Below, one piece after another: positions 36,106 to 44,322 of a stretch of DNA of 64,000 nt. The position numbers were made by a program, and so were the translations under genes. The notes under the pieces were generated by a model that had not been told where the DNA came from, did no database searches, and saw nothing but the letters and a program-made list of their open reading frames with translations. This DNA comes from Amycolatopsis sp. 2-15 (GTDB lineage Bacteria > Actinomycetota > Actinomycetes > Mycobacteriales > Pseudonocardiaceae): the NCBI RefSeq assembly GCF_030285625.1, contig NZ_CP127294.1, forward strand, positions 6,542,001 through 6,606,000, in the 5' to 3' direction. How positions within the stretch are numbered: position 1 is the stretch's first letter; each line of letters starts with the position of its first letter.

Positions 36106-37323
36106 CTATTCCTCGACGAGGGTGGCTCGCTTGCCTGCCAGCAGGGCTCGTTCGGCGGCGTTCTCCGCGAGCTCCACCGCCCGGTCGTAGGCGGCCACCG
36201 CCTCGCCGCGCCGGCCCGCGCGCGCCAGCAGGTCGGCCCGCACAGCGTGCAGCAGGTGGTAGCCGTCCAGATCCACGGAGTCCACCAGCGCCAGCGCCGC
36301 CTCCGGCCCGTCGACCTCCGCGACGGCGACCGCGCGGTGCAGCGCCACCACCGGGGTCGGCGTCAAAAGCAGCAAGTGGTCATAGAGTCGCACGATCTGG
36401 CGCCAGTCAGTCTCCCCGGCGGTGGCCGCGTCGCTGTGGACGGCGTTGATCGCGGCCTGCAGCTGGTAGGGCCCGGGCCGGTCACGGCGCAGGCAGCGGC
36501 GCACGAGGTCCTGCCCCTCGGAAACCAGGGCCCGATCCCACCGGCCCCGGTCCTGGTCGGGCAGCAGCACGACCGCGCCGCCGGGACCCGTGCGAGCCGG
36601 ACGGCGCGATTCGACCAGCAGCATCAGCGCCAGCAACCCCAGCACCTCAGGCTCGTCGGGCATCAGCGAAGCCAGTACCCGGCCCAGCCGGATCGCCTCG
36701 GCCGCGAGGTCGGGGCGGCCCAGCGAGGGACCGGACGTCGCCGTGTGGCCCTCGGTGAAGATCAGGTACACCACGGCCAGCACGGCACCGAGGCGGCCGG
36801 GCAGGTCGGCGTCGGCGGGGACGCGGTACGGGATGCCGGCGTCGCGGATCTTGGCTTTCGCGCGGGAGATGCGCTGCGCCATCGTGGGTTCCGGCACGAG
36901 GAACGCGTGTGCGATCTCGCCCGTCGTCAGACCGCCGAGCAACCGCAGGGTGAGCGCGACCCGGGCGTGCGGGGCGAGGGCCGGGTGGCAGCAGGTGAAG
37001 ATGAGGCGGAGCCGTTCGTCACGCACGGGGCCCTCCTCGAGCGGTTCCGGGCCGGCGTGCAGAAGGGCGGCTTGCGCGTGCCGGTCGGCGCGCGAGGCCT
37101 CGCGGCGCAGGCGATCCAGTGCCCGGCGACGAGCCGTGGTCACGAGCCAGCCCGCGGGGCTCGGCGGCAGTCCGTCGGCCGGCCAGCGGCTCGCGGCCAC
37201 CGCGAAGGCCTCCTGCACCGCTTCCTCGGCGACGTCGACGTCCCCGAACACCTTCACCAGCACCGCCACGGTCCGCCCGTACTCCGCGCGGAACACCCGG
37301 TCCAGAGCGTCCACAGTGGACAC
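36106..37323 (-). CDS. ECF sigma factor with C-terminal TPR-like extension (ECF42-like)
   Basis: The 405-residue protein has sigma region 2 ([19 protein letters not shown] and [15 protein letters not shown]) and region 4 ([25 protein letters not shown]). A roughly 200-residue helical extension (DUF6596/TPR-like) follows, as in the ECF42 group. These sigma factors lack a classical anti-sigma and instead neighbour DGPF/YCII proteins, as here: that gene ends 2 nt before this GTG start. The extension is needed for activity in studied members. Its regulon is unknown. Confidence 0.9.
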   Translation of the reverse strand: MSTVDALDRVFRAEYGRTVAVLVKVFGDVDVAEEAVQEAFAVAASRWPADGLPPSPAGWLVTTARRRALDRLRREASRADRHAQAALLHAGPEPLEEGPVRDERLRLIFTCCHPALAPHARVALTLRLLGGLTTGEIAHAFLVPEPTMAQRISRAKAKIRDAGIPYRVPADADLPGRLGAVLAVVYLIFTEGHTATSGPSLGRPDLAAEAIRLGRVLASLMPDEPEVLGLLALMLLVESRRPARTGPGGAVVLLPDQDRGRWDRALVSEGQDLVRRCLRRDRPGPYQLQAAINAVHSDAATAGETDWRQIVRLYDHLLLLTPTPVVALHRAVAVAEVDGPEAALALVDSVDLDGYHLLHAVRADLLARAGRRGEAVAAYDRAVELAENAAERALLAGKRATLVEE

Positions 37324-37325
37324 GC

Positions 37326-37673
37326 TCAGGCCTCGCCCTGGAACGGCCGGACCTCCACCGGCAGCGTGGTGATCTCGGCGATCCGCCCGGCCCAGCCGAG
37401 CGCGGCGTCGAGGTCCGGCGCGCGCACGATCGTGAACCCGCCCAGGTGCTCCTTGCCCTCGGTGAACGGGCCGTCGGTCATGAGCACGTCACCGTCCTCG
37501 GCCCGCACGACCGTCGCCGAGCCGGGGGCGTGCAGGCCGCCGGAGAACACCCACGCGCCGGCGGCCTTCAACTCGGCGTTGAGCGCGTCCAGCCGATCCA
37601 CGATCGTGTCGAGCTGTTCGGCCGGCGGCGTGGGTCCGTCGGGCTGGTAGACGCTGAGCAGGTACTGCTTCAT
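37326..37673 (-). CDS. YCII/DGPF-domain protein
   Basis: This 115-residue YCII-related protein of the DGPF type carries [15 protein letters not shown]. It is the usual partner gene of ECF42-type sigma factors and is translated just before the sigma gene, 2 nt away. Its biochemical role is not known; a small enzyme or signal-processing function has been proposed for the family. Confidence 0.9.
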   Translation of the reverse strand: MKQYLLSVYQPDGPTPPAEQLDTIVDRLDALNAELKAAGAWVFSGGLHAPGSATVVRAEDGDVLMTDGPFTEGKEHLGGFTIVRAPDLDAALGWAGRIAEITTLPVEVRPFQGEA

Positions 37674-37743
37674 GGCTCGATCCTTCCCTCTCGTCACCCG
37701 TTACACGAACGGCCGAAGGGCACTTCGACACTCGCACACGAAG

Positions 37744-37782
37744 AGGGCTCTTCGCCGGAGCGACGCCGGCGAAGAGCCCTCG
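37744..37782 (-). terminator. Terminator after the beta-helix protein gene
   Basis: A perfect 16-bp stem (GAGGGCTCTTCGCCGG) with a 7-nt loop lies 17 nt beyond the stop codon of the minus-strand gene at 37799. It also insulates the sigma/DGPF operon promoter. Confidence 0.8.
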
Positions 37783-37798
37783 TTCCCGTCGCGCGCCG

Positions 37799-39910
37799 CT
37801 ACGGGTAGCTGACCACGTTCACCGGCACCGTGCCGGACGGAGTCGCCGCGCCGGTCTCGTTGACGACGTGCGTGATGCTGCCCCGGGTGTTCAGCGACAC
37901 CGTGAGCAGGCTGTGCAACCGCACGCCGGGCGTGTTCGGCACCTCGAACGCGTGGTAGCTCGACACGGCGGGGTTGGGGTCGAAGAAGCAGTAGCTGCCC
38001 AGTCCCCACGCCTCGTGCGAGGTCACATTCGCCGCGACCTTGTAGGCCGCGTACCCGGCAACGCCCGAGGGCGCGTTCCACGACGCCTGGTCCGGCACGT
38101 CGTAGGGCATCTCGTTCTGGAAGAAGATCGTCCGTCCGCGCTGGCCGTTCCAGATCACCTGGTACTTCTGGTAGTGCTCCACGAACAGGCCGGTCGCGAG
38201 CACGTCGTCACCGTTGACCAGCAGGCCGGTGTCGGCGGTGTTGGTGGTCCAGCCGACCGTGCCGGGGTTGCCGTGGTCGGCGCGCCAGGCCCACGTGTGG
38301 TCGATGATCGTGTCGTCGCTGTTCACGACCAGGCTCGTGGTGGCCTTGCCCGCGACCTCACCGCCGACGCGGAAGAACACGTCCTGCAGCGTCGTCGGGT
38401 CCGCCGCGTGGTCGACGTGCGACCCGGCCGTGCCGACGGTCAGCAACGACTGTGAGTTCGTGGTGCCGGCGTCGAACAGCAGGCCCTTCACCCGCACACC
38501 GTTGACGTCCGCGACGTGCATGGCGTCGACCCCGTTGTCGGGGACCAGCGTCGGGTAGCCGATGCCGAGCACGACGGTGTCCGCGCGCGTGACGTTCAGC
38601 GTCTGGTCGAGGTGGTACACGCCGGGGGTGAAGAACAGGTTGCAGCCGGCGGCCAGCGAGCTGTTGACCGACGCCGCGGTGTCACCAGGCTTGACCACGC
38701 GGAACTGGCTCATCGGCAGCGACGTCCCCGGCGTGGAGCCGCCGGCCCAGCTCGGGCCCGACGCGTTGGTGCGCAGGGCGGGCAGGAACACGCGGTAGTT
38801 CGCGCCGTCGAGGTAGAGGTAGGGCACATCGCGCGAGACGGGCGTGGTGGCCAGCGTCGTCTCGGGCGGGTTCGGGAACGTGTTCGCCGGTGCACCGGTG
38901 GTGCCCGAGAAGACCATGTTCCACACACCGCCGTCCCAGCTGCCGAACGCCGAATCGCGCGTGTACCACTGCTGCTGCGAGATCGACGCGGTCTGCCCGG
39001 ACACGCGGGTGTCGGCCATGTAGCCGCCGCTGGCGAAGCCAAAGCTGGCCGGGTAGAGCTGCAGCCCACCGTGGATGTCCATCCGGCGGAACGGCGCGGC
39101 CTGCGCCACGGCCCACCGGTCGTTGCCACCCGACGGGTTCACGGCCATGTTCTCGGCCGAGCGCCAGAAGTTCTGCAGCGCCACCCCCTGGTCGGAGGCG
39201 TTGAACGCGTCGACGGTGACGTCGCCGTTGATCGTCACGTCGTCGGGGTCGCGCCCGAGGCCGGCGACGGAGGTGTAGAAGCCGACGTCGTCGTGCACCG
39301 CATAGGTGCCGGGCTTGAACAGGTGCGCCACGCGGCGGTCGGCGAACTGGGCGGTCTGCGTGTCCTTCTGGGCGTTGAAGTCGGCGTCGAGCTGCGCCTG
39401 GATCGACACGGCGGACATGCTCGGGTCGAAGATCCGCACGTTGGGGCCGAAGTCGGGCACGTCGGGCTGCGCCGGGCAGCCGGCCTGCGTGCCGCCACCC
39501 TGGGTGAACGTGAAGTGCGGGGTGTCGAACTGAGGCCCGTTCTTCTCGTAGGTGAACCAGTAGTCGAGCACGCTGCCGCTGCCGAGCCCGCCGACGGTGG
39601 TGCGCCAGGTGCCGCCGCCCTCGCTCATGCGCACGTTCTGCTGCCCGGCGCCGGGCCCGCCGGTGTAGTGCACGTCGACGTAGCGCGCCGGGCTTACCGG
39701 GGTGAAGGTGAGCTGCACCTGCTGTGCACCGGCCGCCGCCACGGCCTGCGTGTAGTCGCCGGCGGCCGAGGCCGGGGGAGCGGCGACCAGCCCGGCTCCC
39801 GCCAGCAGCGCGGCGGTGGCGAGCGCCCTGCGCCATCGCGCGCCGTGGGATCGGGGACTGCGGGACCGAAGGCTGGGGGATCGAAGGCTGCGGTCCGAGG
39901 TCCGGTTCAC
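37799..39910 (-). CDS. Secreted beta-helix protein with CBM56-like N-terminal module
   Basis: The 703-residue product has an Arg/Ser-rich n-region, a signal peptide (RALATAALLAGAGLVAAPPASA) and an N-terminal domain of about 85 residues resembling a CBM56-type carbohydrate module. A long right-handed beta-helix follows (NVRIFDPSM, FKPGTYAVHDDVGFYTSVAG, DDTIIDHTWAWRADH). Such proteins are often glucanase-like or polysaccharide-binding in actinomycetes, but no catalytic pair is evident. GTG at 39910 follows GGAGG; an earlier in-frame start at 39997 would run through the palindromic operator. Confidence 0.82.
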   Translation of the reverse strand: MNRTSDRSLRSPSLRSRSPRSHGARWRRALATAALLAGAGLVAAPPASAAGDYTQAVAAAGAQQVQLTFTPVSPARYVDVHYTGGPGAGQQNVRMSEGGGTWRTTVGGLGSGSVLDYWFTYEKNGPQFDTPHFTFTQGGGTQAGCPAQPDVPDFGPNVRIFDPSMSAVSIQAQLDADFNAQKDTQTAQFADRRVAHLFKPGTYAVHDDVGFYTSVAGLGRDPDDVTINGDVTVDAFNASDQGVALQNFWRSAENMAVNPSGGNDRWAVAQAAPFRRMDIHGGLQLYPASFGFASGGYMADTRVSGQTASISQQQWYTRDSAFGSWDGGVWNMVFSGTTGAPANTFPNPPETTLATTPVSRDVPYLYLDGANYRVFLPALRTNASGPSWAGGSTPGTSLPMSQFRVVKPGDTAASVNSSLAAGCNLFFTPGVYHLDQTLNVTRADTVVLGIGYPTLVPDNGVDAMHVADVNGVRVKGLLFDAGTTNSQSLLTVGTAGSHVDHAADPTTLQDVFFRVGGEVAGKATTSLVVNSDDTIIDHTWAWRADHGNPGTVGWTTNTADTGLLVNGDDVLATGLFVEHYQKYQVIWNGQRGRTIFFQNEMPYDVPDQASWNAPSGVAGYAAYKVAANVTSHEAWGLGSYCFFDPNPAVSSYHAFEVPNTPGVRLHSLLTVSLNTRGSITHVVNETGAATPSGTVPVNVVSYP

Positions 39911-39946
39911 GCCGTGACACCTCCGTCGGTGATTCACAGACACAGA

Positions 39947-39967
39947 TTTGTTGTAAGTCACAACAAA
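39947..39967. promoter_or_regulatory. Operator upstream of the beta-helix gene
   Basis: TTTGTTGT-N5-ACAACAAA is a perfect 8-bp inverted repeat about 37 nt before the preferred start of the minus-strand gene. Its AT-rich sequence stands out from the surrounding DNA. It is likely the binding site of a dimeric regulator, possibly for catabolite or substrate control. Confidence 0.65.
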
Positions 39968-40071
39968 GTAGCCGCCGGTCGGCGACCCGCGCGTCACGCC
40001 TTGGTAACAGTTGTCTGGACCAATCCTTTAACGCGAGCCATCCGGGAATGGCGGTGTGGAATTTCCCCTTA

Positions 40072-40256
40072 TCCCCCGTCGTCGCGGCGGTGTATGCGCT
40101 GGCCGGGAACTCCGCCACGGCCGGCGCGCCCCGATGGCCGGTTCGATGTGACCTCCGGCAGCAACGGCTCGTGTGGGGGTTCGTATCTCTGCACCGCCGG
40201 CGGGCTACGACGGCCCGACCGGTCTCGGCACGCCGAACGGCACCGCCGCTTTCTGA
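40072..40256 (+). pseudogene. C-terminal remnant of an S53 (sedolisin-type) peptidase
   Basis: Three short frames line up in order with the end of secreted S53 peptidases: SPVVAAVYALAGN (just after the catalytic Ser), FDVTSGSNGSCGGSYLCTAG and GYDGPTGLGTPNGTAAF followed by TGA at 40254-40256. The pattern includes the Ca-site-like GYDGPTGLGTPNG. Two frame changes and the loss of everything upstream mark it as debris. The rest of the 39.9-40.37 kb gap shows no other gene. Confidence 0.75.
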
Positions 40257-40365
40257 CCCGGGTGCGCCGTGAAATTCGCGGCGTTGTGACCCGCCGCGCC
40301 CAGGGGGAGGGTGAGAGGACCGGTGGCGTCACCGGGGCGCCGCCACGACCGGCGGGAGGTGGATC

Positions 40366-40986
40366 GTGTTCGCTCGCACCACGACGATCCAGCTGAAGCC
40401 GGCGTCGCTGGAGGACGCGGTTGCGCACGTGCGCGACATCGTCATGCCCGCGGCGCTGGCCACCGAGGGCAACGTGGGACTGTCGATGCTCGTAGGCCGC
40501 GAGGACAGCCGCACGATCGTGACCACGGCGTGGCGCTCGGCCGAGTTCATGCGCGAGAGCGCGCAGGCCATGACCGTGTTGCGGGAGCAGGTCGCGGAGA
40601 TGTTCGGTGGGCCGCCGCAGGTGGAGGAGTGGGAGATCGCGCTGCTGCACCGTGATCACCATTCCGGTGCCGGCGCGGCGGTGCGGGGCACGTGGCTGAA
40701 GGTGGCGCCCGAGCAGGTGGACGCCGTAATCGACGTGTTCAAGATGACCACGCTGCCAGGGCTGGCCGAGTTCGACGGGTTCTGCAGCGCGAGCCTGCTG
40801 GTGGACCGCACGAGCGGCCGGTGCGTGGCCTCGATCGGCTACGACAGCGCCGAGGCGCTCGGCCGCACCGCCGAGAAGGCCAATTCGTTGCGCGCGGCCA
40901 CCCTGGCCGCAGCGGGCGCCGAACGGCTCGACGTCCGCGAGTTCGACCTCGCCATCGCGCACCTGAACGTGCCCGAGATGGCGTGA
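40366..40986 (+). CDS. Tandem ABM-like (dimeric alpha/beta barrel) protein
   Basis: The 206-residue product looks like two ferredoxin-like repeats of the antibiotic-biosynthesis-monooxygenase type. The first half has TTIQLKPASLEDAVAHVRD and TAWRSAEFMRESAQAM, and the second half repeats this layout with LKVAPEQVDAVIDVFK and IGYDSAEALGRTAEKA. The GTG start follows GGGAGG at 6 nt. It could be a small oxygenase, heme-binding or stress protein; no partner gene indicates which. Confidence 0.75.
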   Translation: MFARTTTIQLKPASLEDAVAHVRDIVMPAALATEGNVGLSMLVGREDSRTIVTTAWRSAEFMRESAQAMTVLREQVAEMFGGPPQVEEWEIALLHRDHHSGAGAAVRGTWLKVAPEQVDAVIDVFKMTTLPGLAEFDGFCSASLLVDRTSGRCVASIGYDSAEALGRTAEKANSLRAATLAAAGAERLDVREFDLAIAHLNVPEMA

Positions 40987-41167
40987 GCGGTGTCCGGGCC
41001 GCCGGCGCGCGGGGAAGCGCACCGCTGGCCCGGCCCGTAATTCACCGCCGGGGGCGTGGACGCGCGGAATGCGCACCGGGGGAAGAGGGAACGATTCTCC
41101 GCCGTGCCGATTTCCGGGCGACGAAGAAACGTTAGGGCCGCGCATTTCCCGCGGTTACCGTGGTGCG

Positions 41168-42327
41168 ATGGTGATCTCCCGGCGCGCGATTCTCGCCCAA
41201 GCCACCCTCGCCGCGGCGGGCGGTCCCGTGTGGACAGCCGCCCCCGCCACAGCCACCGGGCGCCCCCGCGTCGAGGACTCGCTGCGCGCGGCGATCCGGC
41301 GGCTGCACGAAAGCCCCCACGGACCGCCGGCGGTCGTCGTCGCTATCGGCCGCGGGCCGGGCACTTCCCTCTACACGGCCGGAGTTCCCCAGCTCGGTGC
41401 CCGCCGCGACCCACGCGCGGGTGACCGCATGCGGGTCGCGAGCGTGGCCAAGGCGTTCAGCGGCGCGACGGCGCTGTCCCTCGTGAGCAGCGGCCGGCTG
41501 TCGCTCGACACCACGGTGGGCCGGACGGCGCGCGGGATGCCCCGCGAGTGGTCGGCCGTGACGTTGCGCCAGCTGCTCGGGCACACCAGCGGCATTCCCG
41601 ATTTCAGCGGCACCACCGAGTTCCGCGACACGCTGGTCGCGGATCTGCACGATCCGCCGCCGCCGCAGGAATTGCTGTCGTACGCCACCGATCCCGATTT
41701 GCTGTTCCGCCCGGGCAGCCGCTACGAGTATTCGAACTCCGACAACATCCTCGTCGCGCTGATGTGCGAGGCCGCCACCGGCCGGCGGTACGAGGACGTG
41801 CTCCGGCAGCGCGTGTTGCAGCCGCTGGGCCTGCGCGATACGAGCCTCCCGCGTGGTCCGGACCTGCCCGAACCGGCGCTGCACGGCTACGACACCACCG
41901 TCGCGGGCCCGCCCGAAGACGTGACGAGCGCCGTCGCGGCCGGCTGGAGCTGGGCCTCCGGCGGCATGGTGTCCGCCCCGGCCGACCTCGTGCGCTTCAT
42001 CCGCGGCTACGTCGGCGGCGACCTGATCGACCACAAGACCCGCGACGCCCGGTTCCGGTCCGCCCGGGTGGCTCCGAACCCTCCGGCCCGGGCACGAACG
42101 CAGCCGGCCTGGCCCTCTTCCGCTACGACACCCGCTACGGCCGCGTCTACGGCCACACCGGCAACACCCTCGGCTACACCCAGTTTCACCGCCGCCACCC
42201 CGGACGGCCGCGGCGGCGTGGCGGTGTCCATCACGGCCCAGATCACCCGACGACCGGGCCGCCGCTGTTCGGGCAGCTGCGGGAGGTCTTCGAGCTGGCC
42301 GTCGGAGTGCTGCTGGCGGATCGGTAA
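41168..42327 (+). pseudogene. Serine beta-lactamase-like hydrolase, frameshifted
   Basis: From ATG 41168 the protein has a Tat-like signal (ISRRAILAQATLAAAGG), then SVAK as the S-x-x-K nucleophile motif and YSN in YEYSNSDN. Near 42060 the frame must move to reach GTNAAGLALFRYDTRYG and YGHTGNT (the KTG/HTG-type third motif). It moves back near 42185 for FTAATPDGRGGVAVSITAQI, and again near 42260 for FGQLREVFELAVGVLL. Three shifts make it inactive unless the sequence is wrong. TACCGT lies 6 nt before the ATG, a leaderless-type promoter. The intact form would be a D,D-peptidase/esterase of about 386 residues. Confidence 0.8.
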
Positions 42328-42412
42328 CGGCCGGACGCGCGCCGGTCGGGTATTCGCTGCCGGCCGGCCTGTTGGTGGTACGGCGGCCAGGTGATGGTCT
42401 AGAACAGACGCC

Positions 42413-44268
42413 ATGGCCACGCCCGCGTTCGACGCCTACGGCTACAGCCTCGACGCGCACGGCCCGGGCGTCGACCGGTTCGTGGTGCTCAACGACGCGC
42501 CGCTGCGCGAAGGCGACGGCGCCGACCTGCTGGAGACGACCCGGGTCGCGCGCGGCCTCGCCGACCTCATCGTCGCATCGCGCGACGCCGCGCCGTTCGC
42601 GCTCGCCGTGGATGCCGCCTGGGGCATGGGCAAGAGCAGCCTGATGCGCGAACTGGAGTCGACGCTGGCCGCCGAGCCGGCGGTAGCGGTGGTGTGGTTC
42701 AACGCGTGGACGTCGGGGCAGGCCAGCGCGCTCGAAGGCCTGATCAAGTCCGTGCTACTGCGCTTCGATCGCAACCTCGTGCGGCGGGCCGTGCGGTCGA
42801 TCCAGCGGCGGACCCACCTGCTGGGGGTGCTGCGTGCGGCCGCGCTGGTGTCGGGCAGCGTGTTCGGCCTCGGCCGGCTGGTCGACGAGATCTGGCGGGC
42901 GCTCTCGCTCGATGCCCGGTCCCGCAACCAGATGAAGGGTGTGCTGCGCGACTTGTTCGCGGCCTGGTTGGCCAAGGGTGCGCAAGCGGGCGACCGCCGC
43001 CTGTTGGTGGTGTTCGTCGACGACCTCGACCGCTGTGCGGCCGAGCGCATCGTCGAGGTGTGCGAAGCGACCAAGCTGTACCTCGACGTGCCGGGTGTCG
43101 TGTTCGTGCTGGCCTGCGACCAGGCGGTGCTGTGGAAGGCCGTGCAAGGCGCGGCGGCCGACGACGAGCCGGCGGGCGCGGTCGAGTACCTGGAGAAGAT
43201 CATCCAGATCAACTACCGGATTCCGCCGCCGAGCACCGCGTCGGCGCTGCGGCTCGTCGACGGTTACCTGGAGATGTCGCGAACCGCGGGCCTGTTCGAC
43301 GAGTCGATGAAGAGCGTGATCATCGAACGTTCCGGCGGAACCCGCGGCGGATCAAGCGGCTCATCAACAGTTTCGTGCTGGAGTACCACCTGAACCGGTC
43401 GTGGGACGAGCTCGGCGTCGCCAACCTCGTCCGGGTCGTGCTGCTGCAGCACTTCTACCCGGCCTTCTACGGCATTCTGGTCAACCCGCGTGAGGCGGAC
43501 CCGATCCGGGACTTCCTGCGCTACCACGAGTTCCGCGCGCAGGTCCGGCACGGCGACGCCGAGGATCGCCACGACTGGCGGGAACTGTTCACGGACAAGC
43601 GACTCCGGCCGCCCGACCCCGCACAGCGGTCGCTCACGGAGTCGCTTGCCGAGCTGGAACGCGAGCTGCCGGCCCAGTTCCCGTTGCTGGTCGCGGACCG
43701 CGACTTCGTCGCGCTGCTCGAAAGCCTCGACGGGCCCGTCAATTCGGACCGGTTCCGGCCGCTCCTGCGCAAGCCGCTGACCGGTGGCCCCGCGCTGTCC
43801 CCGCCGGAGCCGGCGTACTTGGCGCCGTGGTCACAACCGCGGCAACCCCTGACGGCGACCGGCGACGACGTCGATCTCGCCGGCTTGCGAGTGCTGTGGA
43901 TCGACGACAACCCGGTCAGCAACCGCCGGGTGATCGAGCGGCTGTCGAACGCCGGGGCCGCCGTGACGACCGCGACGGACCGCACCTCGGATTTCGCCGC
44001 GGCACTGCGTGATGGTGAACCCGACGTCGTCCTCTCCGACTTCACCCGCGACGGCGACCCATTCAGGGGCGTCGACGACCTGGCCTACATCCGCGAGCGC
44101 GGCCTCTACCACGGGCCGGTGATCTTCTGCTCCGGTCAGCGGCTCCCGCAACTACTGCGCCGCGTCGAAGAGCCGGGTGCGATCGGCCCGACCAACGACG
44201 AGAACGAGATCGTCCGCTGGGTGGCGCGCATCGCGGCGCCGAAGGCCGCGCCACGTCCACCTGGCTAG
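42413..44268 (+). pseudogene. KAP-type P-loop NTPase fused to a receiver-like domain, frameshifted
   Basis: The N-terminal frame (42413 to about 43335) has KAP NTPase features: Walker A AAWGMGKSSLM, WFNAWTSGQAS and Walker B VVFVDDLDRC. Its reading must lose its place by one base near 43335 to continue as RRNPRRIKRLINSFVLEYHL, a KAP hallmark, and run to 44268. The restored protein is 618 residues. The last ~120 residues look like a response-regulator receiver: LRVLWIDDNPVSNRRV with acidic pocket, and DVVLSDFTRD with a phospho-acceptor-like Asp. The usual Lys near the end is not obvious. KAP NTPases often belong to defence or signalling systems. One missing G in a run would explain the shift. 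Confidence 0.8.
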
Positions 44269-44322
44269 CCGGTGGGCCACACCAGGTGATGGCGCGGCCC
44301 ACCGGACCGGGCTGATCATCGG

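Noticed and set aside
35272..37650. 792-residue plus-strand frame over the sigma/DGPF genes
   Set aside because: Shadow of the minus-strand ECF sigma factor; Arg/Pro-rich nonsense composition.
39840..39997. Longer N-terminus of the beta-helix protein starting at 39997
   Set aside because: It would place coding sequence over the palindromic operator, and GTG 39910 has a proper GGAGG.
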